Shown here: one piece after another, positions 34,230-43,393 of the stretch
How the letters are laid out: each line of letters opens with the position of its first letter
Position numbering within the stretch: the stretch's first letter is position 1
Assembly (NCBI GenBank): GCA_044433645.1
Contig: JAWXTK010000005.1
Location: forward strand, 1-64,000
Direction: 5' to 3'
Origin: JAWXTK01 sp044433645
GTDB taxonomy: Bacteria > Bacteroidota > Bacteroidia > Bacteroidales > Rikenellaceae
DNA: 64,000 bases
The notes under the pieces: generated by a model
Seen by the model: the letters and a program-made list of their open reading frames with translations, nothing else
Database searches by the model: none
What the model was told of the DNA's origin: nothing
Position numbers and translations under genes: made by a program

Positions 34230-34679
34230 CTAAGCCACAGCTTGACCAATCAAGAACACTGCTGCCACAGCCAAGATAGCATAAAGCTCTGGGAAGGCAG
34301 CCAAAATCATAGTGTTACCAAACACATTGTTACCATTACCAATAGCAGCAATACCGTTAGCACAAACTTGTCCTTGACGGATAGAGCTAAACAAACCACT
34401 TAGACCCATGATAAGTCCTGCGCCAAAGATAGCAGCTGCTTGAACCATAGTAATCTCAGGAGTCAAAAGACCACTTACAAGGAAGTAACCCACAAAACCA
34501 TAAAGACCTTGAGATCCTGGCATCGCAGAAAGCACCATATAGTTACCAAATGCGCCTGGGTTCTTTTTCATTGCGCCCATTGCTGCGTTACCTGCGATGG
34601 TTGTTCCATACGCACTTCCAATACCTGCTAATCCTACCATGATTGCTACGCCTATGTAGGCTAATAAAATCGGTGTCAT
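34230..34679 (-). CDS. V/A-type ATPase rotor subunit K (c-ring proteolipid)
   Basis: 149-aa double hairpin with four membrane helices that forms the ion-carrying rotor ring. Only the second hairpin has the ion-binding carboxylate (E131, AAFPELYAI). The first has Q57 (PGSQGLYG) in that place. S56, Q57, Q102 and E131 keep exactly the spacing of the Na+ ligands T64, Q65, Q110 and E139 of Enterococcus hirae NtpK. I therefore infer Na+ rather than H+ transport. Last gene of the operon. Confidence 0.93.
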   Translation of the reverse strand: MTPILLAYIGVAIMVGLAGIGSAYGTTIAGNAAMGAMKKNPGAFGNYMVLSAMPGSQGLYGFVGYFLVSGLLTPEITMVQAAAIFGAGLIMGLSGLFSSIRQGQVCANGIAAIGNGNNVFGNTMILAAFPELYAILAVAAVFLIGQAVA

Positions 34680-34709
34680 AATTTTTTTGTTTTTTAAGTT
34701 TATAATTAA

Positions 34710-36518
34710 TTATTTGTTTTCGTGTTTAAATGGTGTAAATGCTCTAAGTGTCGAATCAAAGCCTACGTTTTTGTAAAATTCTACAAAAGTCAAACGCAGT
34801 GGATGCACAAAAGAGCTCAGCGAGGACATGAATAAGTTGATACCATGACCTGCCAAAAGAATTAAAATTGTAACTACTGTTCCCAAAACTGGAACATCAG
34901 GACTCATATTAGCTGCCAGATTATTGAAAACCTGAGCCAGAATACTTCCCGAGAGACCTATGGCAAACAAACGAATATAACTAAGCAAATCACCCAAGAT
35001 ACCTGTCACGTCGTTGTAAGTATTCCAAAGACCTGCTCCTATGTTAACCAGAGGGTTTTTCTTAGGGTTATTAAGCAAAAGCATCATTGCAAGACCCAGA
35101 CCAGCTGTAATCTGATAAGACAAAGAGCTCATAGAATAAGCCTCTATGCCTGCAAGAGCTGCCACAAGTGACGAGATAATAACTATAATCCAGCCCAGTG
35201 GAGCTAAGGCATACCTAAACCCATTTTGTATAGTAATATTCACAAGTTTTAGGCACATCGCCACCAAAATTTGGAAAATACCTATGCCTATTGCAAGGAT
35301 AAAAGTGCTTATAGGCGTAGAATCTGCCGTGATAAACATACTCTTATAAGGTGCAAACATAGTAAGTTCGGGCAGCACAATACCAAAAAACGAACCTGTC
35401 AAAAACCCAAACACCACAGTGGCAATACCACAAAGCAGAGTTAAAGCCCCCACAGATTTAAGCGCAGCAGAACCCTTCAACCTTAGATAAAGACCTGCCA
35501 ACACAAACAAAAGTCCGTAACCAGCATCGCCCAAACAAAAGCCAAAGAATATCATATAAAATGGTCCAAACCAAGCTGTTATATCAAGCGTTCCGTAACG
35601 TGGCAAGGCATAAAACGCGCCTATCATCTCAAACAAGCGTGAGAATTTATTGTTCTTAAGTAGCACAGGCGTGTCATCCTCAGGAGTTGGTCTATCTTTA
35701 AGGTAAACCAAATTCTCAGTTGCCTCTAGCATTGCATCAACCTCAGGCGAGCTCTCATTTGTAGCCCAGGCCTGCATCACCACAAGCGAATCATCAGCCT
35801 CACTCGCGGCCGAAGATTTCACCTGAGAGAAACGCAACTCCTCTTTCAAAGCTATGCTCTCGGCCAAGATAAGTTCTGTGCTATTAGCACATTTCTCTAG
35901 CATAACATCATATTTTTCAACGTCAGCTTTGAGCTTTTCTATCTGCTTAGATTTATCAGAAAAACTCATCGTAGGAGTTTTAATCATCTGAGCATCTATG
36001 CCCTCACAATTTCCAGAAGTAGAAATCGCAACAAAGAAAACATTATCCTCGTCGGGATTCATCGCAACAAAAGTGTACTCCTCGCCACTCTGCTCCACTA
36101 AAGCAAGATATTGTTTTTTATATGCACTAAAAAAGCAAAGCGTAAGTCCCGAGCGCTCTAATTCAGCGATTTGCTCAGGCGAAAACTCACCCCAAACCTT
36201 CAACTCTTCCATTTCTCTCTCGGCGCGTTGAATCTCAGAGAGAGTGGACTCTCTCAAACTTTTAGCCTCAACATAAGCTGCGTAGGCCTCCGTGCCCGAT
36301 GAGTAAGCGTCTAGATTTTCTTCATTTTTAAGAGATTTTAGCTCCGTAAGGCAAGCCCTATGCTTGTCAATAGAGCTCATAAGTGCTCTGTCAGTATCCG
36401 ATGCCTCCCATGAAGTAGTAGTAATATCAACCAGCCCTAAATCTTTTAATTTATTTAGGAAACTCTCATGCTGCTCCTTGAGCAACACAAAGTAATATTT
36501 AGACATTTTTACTATCAT
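34710..36518 (-). CDS. V/A-type ATPase stator subunit I
   Basis: 602-aa membrane stator. The N-terminal half (1-310) is cytoplasmic and coiled-coil-rich, contacting the peripheral stalk. The C-terminal half has seven or eight membrane helices (from FYMIFFGFCLGDAGYGLLFVLAG) that face the K ring. IRLFAIGLSGSILAQVFNNLA near the end contains the conserved arginine region of the ion channel. The start MIVKMSKYYFVLL matches Bacteroidetes homologues and overlaps the subunit D stop by 4 bp (ATGA-type). Confidence 0.92.
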   Translation of the reverse strand: MIVKMSKYYFVLLKEQHESFLNKLKDLGLVDITTTSWEASDTDRALMSSIDKHRACLTELKSLKNEENLDAYSSGTEAYAAYVEAKSLRESTLSEIQRAEREMEELKVWGEFSPEQIAELERSGLTLCFFSAYKKQYLALVEQSGEEYTFVAMNPDEDNVFFVAISTSGNCEGIDAQMIKTPTMSFSDKSKQIEKLKADVEKYDVMLEKCANSTELILAESIALKEELRFSQVKSSAASEADDSLVVMQAWATNESSPEVDAMLEATENLVYLKDRPTPEDDTPVLLKNNKFSRLFEMIGAFYALPRYGTLDITAWFGPFYMIFFGFCLGDAGYGLLFVLAGLYLRLKGSAALKSVGALTLLCGIATVVFGFLTGSFFGIVLPELTMFAPYKSMFITADSTPISTFILAIGIGIFQILVAMCLKLVNITIQNGFRYALAPLGWIIVIISSLVAALAGIEAYSMSSLSYQITAGLGLAMMLLLNNPKKNPLVNIGAGLWNTYNDVTGILGDLLSYIRLFAIGLSGSILAQVFNNLAANMSPDVPVLGTVVTILILLAGHGINLFMSSLSSFVHPLRLTFVEFYKNVGFDSTLRAFTPFKHENK

Positions 36519-37123
36519 AATTCACTTTTTTTAGCAGCCATCATCTGACGAGTTTTCACTATTTTACTAGCACTTTTCGACAAGTTTTCTTCGTCCTCTA
36601 AGAAACGTTTAATCTTGCGAATAGCATCCTCGTAACCAGGTATTTGTACTTTCTCGTAGAGGTTAACTTTTTGAGTTGTTTTCTTACGAGCATAGTCTAG
36701 CAAATCAGTTTTTTTGGCATAAAACGCATATTCTATACCCAACAGCGAAAGCTCTTTAAGCAATTTAATACCGTCGCTAAACCATATAGGCGATGAGAAA
36801 AGGTCATATTCTTTTTGCTCAAAAACCACTTCTTTGAGCACAGGGATTCTCACCCCAGCAATTTTATTAACCCTAACCTCAACATCCTTTACACTCAGCA
36901 ATTCGCTATCAAATTCTGCCCAAAGCTCAGCCATATAATCATATTTGGCTCTCAGCTCTTCGAGTTTTTGATGATACTCATTTGCGCTGTCTTTGGCCTT
37001 CTTAACCTCAACCCTAAGTGCCGACTCCTTACTTTTTATTGTAGGTAGAGCCTTGCGCCTTGTCTTGAGTTGTTTGTCAAGATTGCCCAAAGATGTTTTA
37101 TTAAATTGAAATTTTATAGCCAT
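36515..37123 (-). CDS. V/A-type ATPase central-stalk subunit D
   Basis: 202-aa long coiled-coil shaft inside the A3B3 head. FQFNKTSLGNLDKQLKTRRKALPTIKSKESALR is the N-terminal helix and EVVFEQKEYDLFSSPIWFSDG the mid-region typical of the family. The C-terminal helix ends RQMMAAKKSEL. It sits between subunits B and I, as in other bacterial V-type operons. I see no subunit F gene beside it, although F normally caps this shaft. Confidence 0.88.
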   Translation of the reverse strand: MAIKFQFNKTSLGNLDKQLKTRRKALPTIKSKESALRVEVKKAKDSANEYHQKLEELRAKYDYMAELWAEFDSELLSVKDVEVRVNKIAGVRIPVLKEVVFEQKEYDLFSSPIWFSDGIKLLKELSLLGIEYAFYAKKTDLLDYARKKTTQKVNLYEKVQIPGYEDAIRKIKRFLEDEENLSKSASKIVKTRQMMAAKKSEL

Positions 37124-37131
37124 AGCTTAAA

Positions 37132-38448
37132 TTATTTCCAATATTTCTCTGTAAGTTCTGCTTTGATTGACACCTCAGCTTTGTTAAAATACTTAGCAAA
37201 CAATGCCCAAGCAGTATCTAGCATAGATGTGATATCAACATTCACGTCTATTGCAAGCAGCTCGCGCGAATAATCCTTAGCAAAGTTAAGTGTACGCTCA
37301 TCGTAATCCGACAAGTCAAAACCATTCTCTAGCTTAGTCTTAGCATTAGCAGCATCAGCAAACAAACGCACAGCAGCATTCATCACCTGAGGGTGGTCCT
37401 CACGAGTTTTATCGCCAATAACTAGCTGTTTCAAACGCGAAAGACTACGGAAAGGGTCAACAATTACTTTACCTGTGTCCGAGTCATTACGCAAGAATAA
37501 CTGTCCCTCAGTGATATAACCCGTATTATCTGGCACAGCGTGAGTGATATCACCACCCGAAAGTGTAGTCACAGCGATAATAGTTATAGAACCTCCATTA
37601 GGTAGCTGCACTGCTTTTTCATAAATTTTAGCCAAGTCAGAGTAAAGTGAACCTGGCATAGAATCTTTAGAAGGGATTTGGTCCATACGGTTACTCACAA
37701 TAGCCAAAGCATCGGCATAAAGAGTCATATCCGTTAAAAGCACCAACACATTCTCGCCCTTGTCAACAGCAAAATACTCAGCAGCCGTAAGCGCCATATC
37801 TGGCACTAGCAAACGCTCAACTGGAGGATTCTCAGTTGTATTAATAAAGCTCACAATACGGTCAAGTGCTCCTGCGTTCTCAAAAGTTTTTTTGTAGAAC
37901 AAGAAGTCATCGTTTGTGATACCCATACCTCCCAAGATAATTTTGTCGGCCTTAGCACGTAGTGCCACCATGGCCATAACTTGATTATAAGGTTGATCTG
38001 AATCGGCAAAGAAAGGGATTTTCTGTCCCGAAACTATCGTATTATTAAGGTCGATACCTGCAATACCCGTAGCAATAAGCTCCGAAGGTTGAACACGTTT
38101 AAAAGGGTTTACCGTAGGTCCACCTATCTCACGAAGTTCGCCCTCAAGTGCTGCGCCTGCTTCCAAAGGCTCGCCATAGGCATTAAAAAAACGACCTGCA
38201 AGCTCGTCACTCACACGAAGTTGTGGTGGGTGAGAGAGGAAAATAACCTCAGAGTTAGTAGCTATACCCTCAGTGCCCGAAAACACCTGAAGTGTAACAT
38301 CTGCACCCATAACTTTCACCACCTGAGCAAGCTTACCACCCACGGTTGCAAGCTCGTCATTACCAACACCACTAGCTTTAAGCGTTACGGTAGCTTTGGT
38401 GATATTATCTATTTTTGTATATATTTTTTGAAATGCTTTAGTTTCCAT
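37132..38448 (-). CDS. V/A-type ATPase regulatory subunit B
   Basis: 438-aa non-catalytic head subunit. It has the ATPase fold but no Walker A lysine: the P-loop position reads SGQKIPFFADSDQPYN. FKRVQPSELIATGIAGIDLNN and LYSDLAKIYEKAVQLPNGGSITII are conserved B-subunit blocks. It contributes arginine residues to the catalytic sites of subunit A. Lies 9 bp after subunit A. Confidence 0.94.
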   Translation of the reverse strand: METKAFQKIYTKIDNITKATVTLKASGVGNDELATVGGKLAQVVKVMGADVTLQVFSGTEGIATNSEVIFLSHPPQLRVSDELAGRFFNAYGEPLEAGAALEGELREIGGPTVNPFKRVQPSELIATGIAGIDLNNTIVSGQKIPFFADSDQPYNQVMAMVALRAKADKIILGGMGITNDDFLFYKKTFENAGALDRIVSFINTTENPPVERLLVPDMALTAAEYFAVDKGENVLVLLTDMTLYADALAIVSNRMDQIPSKDSMPGSLYSDLAKIYEKAVQLPNGGSITIIAVTTLSGGDITHAVPDNTGYITEGQLFLRNDSDTGKVIVDPFRSLSRLKQLVIGDKTREDHPQVMNAAVRLFADAANAKTKLENGFDLSDYDERTLNFAKDYSRELLAIDVNVDITSMLDTAWALFAKYFNKAEVSIKAELTEKYWK

Positions 38449-38457
38449 CGTGTCTTA

Positions 38458-40215
38458 TTATTTAGAAGTTTGAGCTGCAACCATTTCTTGAATTTGAGTG
38501 TTATATTTCTCAAAATCTTCACTTTGCCATAGCGAGTAATTCATCTGTTTAAACAAGTTGATTAGCGATTTAAAGAACACTGTACACTCTTCAAAATCTT
38601 TAAATTCAAGTTTGGTTTTACATACATTAATCACCATTTTAAACATATATTTTTGACGCTCTATAGGACAGTTTTGGTCTATAGAATCAAAAGCATCTTG
38701 TTGCAAGATAACAAAGTCAATAAGTTCTGATTTCCAGAATCTCTCGTGATACTCAACTGGCACACCGTCGTCACCCAAGATATTGATTTGCTCATAAGCC
38801 TCCTTACCACGAAGCACCAAGGTTTTACCCTCTAAAACTTGCTCAACCCATTGTTTTTCTATGCGCGAGTCAAGATATTCCTCGATTTCTGGATATTCCA
38901 AATATTTAGAATAACTATCTATTGGGTCTATGGCTGGGTAGCGTTTACTATCGGCACGCGCCTGCGAGAGAGCATAGAAACAACGAGCTGCTTTTTTAGT
39001 AGACTCCGTAACGGGCTCTTTTAAGTTACCACCAGCTGGCGATACCGTACCTAAGAAAGTTACCGAACCTTGCTCACCATTGCTCAAAGTCACAGCTCCT
39101 GCACGAGCATAAAAACTAGAGATAATAGCCGATAGGTCCATAGGGAAGGCATCCTGACCAGGCAATTCCTCCAAACGGTTACTCATCTCACGCAGTGCCT
39201 GAGCCCAACGCGATGTAGAGTCAGCCAAGATAAGAACCTTAAGACCCATAGCTCTATAATACTCACCCAGAGTCATACCTGTGTAAACCGAAGCCTCACG
39301 AGCCGCAACTGGCATATTAGATGTATTACAAATAATAGTTGTACGCTCCATAAGTTTGTGACCTGTTCTAGGGTCGTCAAGGTGAGGGAACTCAGTAAAG
39401 ATTTCCACAACCTCATTTGCCCTTTCACCACAAGCCACAAAGATAATCACATCAGCATCTGCTTGTTTAGAAATAGCATGCTGAAGTACAGTTTTACCAG
39501 CACCAAAAGGCCCTGGAATAAAACCAGTACCACCCTCGGCAATAGGGTTAAATGTGTCGATAGCACGAACGCCCGTTTCCATAACACGCGTAGGACGTGG
39601 TTTTTCGCTATATGCTTTAATTGCTTGTTTCACTGGCCATTTTTGAACCATGGTAATATCAATTTTATTACCGTCTTTGTCCTCAACCACTGCAATTACA
39701 TGATTTACATTATATTCTCCTGCCTCGGCTACGCTAACCACAGTATAAGTGTCAGTCATAACAAAAGGCACCATAACTTTGTGAGGTATCCACTGCTCTT
39801 GCACCTCACCTAGCCACGCGCCTGCCGACACTTTATCGCCCACTTTAGCCAAGGGTTTAAACGCCCACAATTTTTCAAAATCTAGGGGCTCGGTGCTCGA
39901 TCCACGATTAATGAACAGTGAGTCCATTTTCTCAAGGTCGTTTTGTAGTCCGTCATAATTTTTAGATAGCAGCCCTGGAGCAAGCGTAACCTCTAGCATG
40001 TGCCCCTGAAACTCAACCTTGTCGCCGATTTTAAGACCACGCGTGCTGTCATAAACCTGCACATAGGCCTCATCACCAACAACTTTGATAACCTCTGCCA
40101 TCATCTTAATATCTCCTAAGTGCACATAGCAAATCTCATTTTGCCCTACTGCACCATCTGCCTTAACAATCACTATGTTGGAGATAATACCTGATACTTT
40201 TCCTGATGTTTTCAT
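38458..40215 (-). CDS. V/A-type ATPase catalytic subunit A
   Basis: 585-aa catalytic head subunit. Walker A is GPFGAGKTVLQ, Walker B is LKVLILADSTSRWAQALRE. The bulge domain typical of V/A-type A subunits (about 110-190, with PHKVMVPFVMTDTYTVV) separates it from F-type beta. FPMDLSAIISSFYARAG carries catalytic-site residues. It couples ATP hydrolysis or synthesis to ion flow in the K/I membrane sector. Confidence 0.96.
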   Translation of the reverse strand: MKTSGKVSGIISNIVIVKADGAVGQNEICYVHLGDIKMMAEVIKVVGDEAYVQVYDSTRGLKIGDKVEFQGHMLEVTLAPGLLSKNYDGLQNDLEKMDSLFINRGSSTEPLDFEKLWAFKPLAKVGDKVSAGAWLGEVQEQWIPHKVMVPFVMTDTYTVVSVAEAGEYNVNHVIAVVEDKDGNKIDITMVQKWPVKQAIKAYSEKPRPTRVMETGVRAIDTFNPIAEGGTGFIPGPFGAGKTVLQHAISKQADADVIIFVACGERANEVVEIFTEFPHLDDPRTGHKLMERTTIICNTSNMPVAAREASVYTGMTLGEYYRAMGLKVLILADSTSRWAQALREMSNRLEELPGQDAFPMDLSAIISSFYARAGAVTLSNGEQGSVTFLGTVSPAGGNLKEPVTESTKKAARCFYALSQARADSKRYPAIDPIDSYSKYLEYPEIEEYLDSRIEKQWVEQVLEGKTLVLRGKEAYEQINILGDDGVPVEYHERFWKSELIDFVILQQDAFDSIDQNCPIERQKYMFKMVINVCKTKLEFKDFEECTVFFKSLINLFKQMNYSLWQSEDFEKYNTQIQEMVAAQTSK

Positions 40216-40258
40216 CCTTAAAATTTATATTATTTTCTTTTTTTCAATAAGCATTTTT

Positions 40259-41083
40259 TTAAGCAATATTAGTATCTACTAACTTGCTCAAGAGTTCTTT
40301 GAACACCTCACGCGCCTTGTCGCCTTTGAGCTCTTTCCATCTTTGCAGCGAATTAAGTTTCAGCAAATAACAAAGCACAAAATCAACACTAAAGTAATCA
40401 AAGGTTACCATGTCCTCGCTATAACTCCACCTAAGAGCATCTATCTGCTTTTCTTTTTGCACCAAGTCCTCGTCGTTAGTCACAGCTGCGAGCACTGCAT
40501 CTAGGTAGTCAACCTCGCCCTTTAGTCCAAAATCGCTAGAGGTAGAGCGTTTTAAACACTCTGAAACGAAATTATCGCCCACAATCTCAGAACTCACCTC
40601 CATGCCAGCTCTCTTAGCCGTGTAGGCTGAGCACACATTGCGCAGATTAAGGTCAAATTCAAAATAATTTCTGATGAATTTATTTTTGCTCTTAGCGCAC
40701 GCAGTGTAAAACGCTCCGTACAGCGATTTTTCTATTCTCAGAGTTGTATCTACGTCCTCAGAGTCGTTATTTTCAGGGTCTTTGTATGCCTCCAACACAT
40801 CAGTAATGAATTGTGGAAGGCTTTCTTTTGAGCTTAGCTCCTGCTCTAACTCCTCTTTAGTGTAGTTGCCCAAAGAGTTAAACTTCGCGCGATTTTTCAG
40901 CATACTCACTATGTTTTCAATGTCATAGTAGGTGTACATCAAGCGCACTAAAGCTACATCCTCTTGGCTCAAACTCTCACATATCTGCTCACGTATCTCC
41001 CTAGCATCAAATCCCTTAGTGTCGGAATCCATACTATACTGGGCGAGGGACGCAACCAGATAATAATATTGTTTAGAGATCAT
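40259..41083 (-). CDS. DUF2764 protein, probable V-ATPase subunit C-like
   Basis: 274-aa soluble protein, helical and acidic. It begins KQYYYLVASLAQYSM, the start of DUF2764 proteins that occur only beside V-type ATPase genes in Bacteroidetes. It sits where subunit C (the socket joining central stalk and K ring) lies in other operons, and repeated helical halves would fit that fold, but sequence similarity to NtpC is not evident to me. Function as the C-equivalent is inferred from position. Confidence 0.7.
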   Translation of the reverse strand: MISKQYYYLVASLAQYSMDSDTKGFDAREIREQICESLSQEDVALVRLMYTYYDIENIVSMLKNRAKFNSLGNYTKEELEQELSSKESLPQFITDVLEAYKDPENNDSEDVDTTLRIEKSLYGAFYTACAKSKNKFIRNYFEFDLNLRNVCSAYTAKRAGMEVSSEIVGDNFVSECLKRSTSSDFGLKGEVDYLDAVLAAVTNDEDLVQKEKQIDALRWSYSEDMVTFDYFSVDFVLCYLLKLNSLQRWKELKGDKAREVFKELLSKLVDTNIA

Positions 41084-41090
41084 AGCTCAA

Positions 41091-41705
41091 CTATTTTTCA
41101 AATAAGATTTTGGCTACCTTAGCGCGCAAGAATTCAGACAAAAGAGCTTCAAAATCAGCATCAGTAAAGCTAATATAATAACCCCCGTCTTTAGGCTCGA
41201 TTTTAAATCCACTCTTAACGCCCGAACTATAACTAACCTGAACCCCAGCATCAAGCAAAGACTTAGCACTAGAGGCAAAAACTTTTTCAAACTCAGCTTT
41301 TTTACCCTCAGGAAGCAATGCCAAAAGATCTGCTTTCTCTGCTCCTACTCCATTCCACGATTTTGCCACCGTTAGCAATAACTCTTTCACAAATGCTGCA
41401 TCCACACACGCTGTGGCAACCGAAGATGAAATAGCATTTGAAACCACCATAGATGAAATCGCCTCTTTAAGTGTTGCCACGCTTTGACGCGAAGCAAGAG
41501 CTATTTCAGTAGCAGTATTTTTTGCTGTTTCCTCAGCTGTTTTTTGCGCTTGGCTCATTATTTTCTCAGCCTCAGCTTTGGCTTTAGCGAGAATTTCCTC
41601 AGCCTCAGCCTTAGCCTTAGCAACTAGTGTGTCTGCCTCGTCTCTTCCTTTTGACAACCCTTCAGTGTATAACTTCTGGGTTAATTCTTGAAGTTTGTTT
41701 TCCAT
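41091..41705 (-). CDS. V/A-type ATPase peripheral-stalk subunit E
   Basis: 204 aa. Residues about 20-75 are a regular coiled coil with an 11-residue-like pattern (AKAEAEEILAKAKAEAEKIMSQ is split between turns here). This is the right-handed helix of the stator stalk. The C-terminal globular half (GFKIEPKDGGYYISFTDADFEALLSEFLR) binds the A3B3 head. The usual coiled-coil partner G/H is not found in the operon. Confidence 0.85.
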   Translation of the reverse strand: MENKLQELTQKLYTEGLSKGRDEADTLVAKAKAEAEEILAKAKAEAEKIMSQAQKTAEETAKNTATEIALASRQSVATLKEAISSMVVSNAISSSVATACVDAAFVKELLLTVAKSWNGVGAEKADLLALLPEGKKAEFEKVFASSAKSLLDAGVQVSYSSGVKSGFKIEPKDGGYYISFTDADFEALLSEFLRAKVAKILFEK

Positions 41706-41749
41706 AATTTTTTGTCCTCTTAATATATATGTATTATTAATCTACTTTT

Positions 41750-43189
41750 TTATTGGTGCTGCACTCTTAATAGGTCTGTCACTTCTTTCACTGGCGAGAA
41801 AGTCGAAATAGGCACTTCAGCAAAAATAGTGTTCCACTTAGCCATAGCACCATTCCAAAGTCCTGGCAACTCCTGAGCTTTAAGTTCACGGCCATTTTTA
41901 GATTTATTAGAGATAAATCCAGTTGAAGGGTCAACATAAATGCTCAAATCAAATTTTTCACCCTTATAATTTTTCACAGCACACACCAAATCCACAGGAT
42001 TAAAGTGAGTAGCCTGGCTCATTAGTGGCATTTGCTCAGGCGCGATTTGCGAAGATTCGGCAATTTGCAAACTCACACTACCGTCATCAGCCTTAGCCCA
42101 GAAAGGTCCTCCCCCTGGCTCGCCCTCGTTTTTCACCATACCACAAACTCTAAGTGGTCTGTTAAGCACAGCTTTTATGTCTGCAAGAGAAGGGTTCTCT
42201 GTCGAAAAAGTATAGTTTAGCACTTCTTTGATAAAACCTTTGCAAGTATCAACAAATTCCTCTGAGCTTTCACCCTCATCTATTTTTTCTAAATATTCAA
42301 ATATTTGCGCCTGAACTTTCAGCGCCAAAGCAGCCAAATATTTTTTGCTTATCACAGTGTCAGCCTTCAAACTATCGGGCATAACATTGTCTATGGTTTT
42401 AATAAATACGATATCTGCATCTATATCATCAAGATTAGAAAGCAATGCGCCGTGACCTGCTGGACGGAACAACAAACTGCCGTCGTCCTCTCTAAAAGGC
42501 TCGTTATCTGGCGTTACGGCTATCATATCTGTCGAAGGTTTTTGGCTCGAATAACTAATATGATATTTCACCCCTAACTTACTTTCGTATTTGTCTATCA
42601 CACTTTCAAACAAGGCTTTAAAGCCAGCCAAGTGCTCGCCCGAGACCGTGAAGTGGATATACACATCGCTTTCTGTGGCAGCATACATCGCACCTTCCAA
42701 TAAATGCTCTTCGGCAGCTGTGCGCGAGGCGTTTACATATTTATGAAATTTTATAAGAGCTTTAGGTTTATTTCCATAATCCAAACCATCCTCGCCTATT
42801 ATTGCATTAATTAGCTCTTTATCATCCCCCACTTTATCTTTCACATCTTCATAAAAAGCAAATTTTTCAATATTTTCGACAACCATTTTACTTTGTTTGT
42901 TACTTTCGCCCGAGCCTAAAAACTCAAATAAAGCTTTAAACATACGTGTTGCAGCGCCTGATGCTGGCACAAATTTCACAAGTTTTTTGCCCGTAGCTAG
43001 AGCTTCAAACTCTTCGGCTAGTTCAACTACTTGTTTCATTTGACTTGCCACAATACCGTCACCTACAACGGCAGCACGGTCTATGCTCAAAAACGAGAAA
43101 CCGTTTTTGAAATTTTCTAATTGTTTTTCAACTTGTGCTAACTCTAATGAGTGAGCTAAAATTTGTTCTTTGTCCTGAGGGTTAAACAT
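41750..43189 (-). CDS. DUF4301 protein
   Basis: 479 aa, soluble. It starts with the family pattern QVEKQLENFKNGFSFLSIDRAAVVGDGI and contains KLVKFVPASGAATRMFKALF and LLFRPAGHGALLSNLDDIDADIVFIKTIDNV. The second block (R-P-G-H-G-A-L-L-x-N-L) resembles a nucleotide-sugar-type loop, but I can assign no reaction. First gene of the V-ATPase operon, 44 bp upstream of subunit E on the same strand. A role in the ATPase is not supported by its sequence. Confidence 0.7.
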   Translation of the reverse strand: MFNPQDKEQILAHSLELAQVEKQLENFKNGFSFLSIDRAAVVGDGIVASQMKQVVELAEEFEALATGKKLVKFVPASGAATRMFKALFEFLGSGESNKQSKMVVENIEKFAFYEDVKDKVGDDKELINAIIGEDGLDYGNKPKALIKFHKYVNASRTAAEEHLLEGAMYAATESDVYIHFTVSGEHLAGFKALFESVIDKYESKLGVKYHISYSSQKPSTDMIAVTPDNEPFREDDGSLLFRPAGHGALLSNLDDIDADIVFIKTIDNVMPDSLKADTVISKKYLAALALKVQAQIFEYLEKIDEGESSEEFVDTCKGFIKEVLNYTFSTENPSLADIKAVLNRPLRVCGMVKNEGEPGGGPFWAKADDGSVSLQIAESSQIAPEQMPLMSQATHFNPVDLVCAVKNYKGEKFDLSIYVDPSTGFISNKSKNGRELKAQELPGLWNGAMAKWNTIFAEVPISTFSPVKEVTDLLRVQHQ

Positions 43190-43374
43190 AATGTGAGGTT
43201 TTATTAGGTTATGTAATTCAAAAACTTTATAAAGTTAAAAAAAATTATTGACCTTTTAATCCTAAAAATCATTAAAAAATTGTTAAAGTATAAATTTTTA
43301 CAAATAATATATTAAAAGATAATTTAAAGTATAAAATTAAACAAAAAAATACATGAATTCTAAAAATATTTTAG

Positions 43375-43382
43375 CACCTTTG
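43375..43382 (+). promoter_or_regulatory. -7 box of murB, near-leaderless
   Basis: CACCTTTG (one mismatch to TAnnTTTG) ends 11 bp before the murB ATG, so the transcript would have almost no leader. The 200 bp before it are very AT-rich with nothing else recognisable. Confidence 0.45.
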
Positions 43383-43393
43383 TAGATTAAACC

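Noticed and set aside
37132..38448. Subunit B as a broken catalytic subunit
   Set aside because: Loss of the Walker A lysine is normal for V/A-type B subunits, and length and other motifs are intact.
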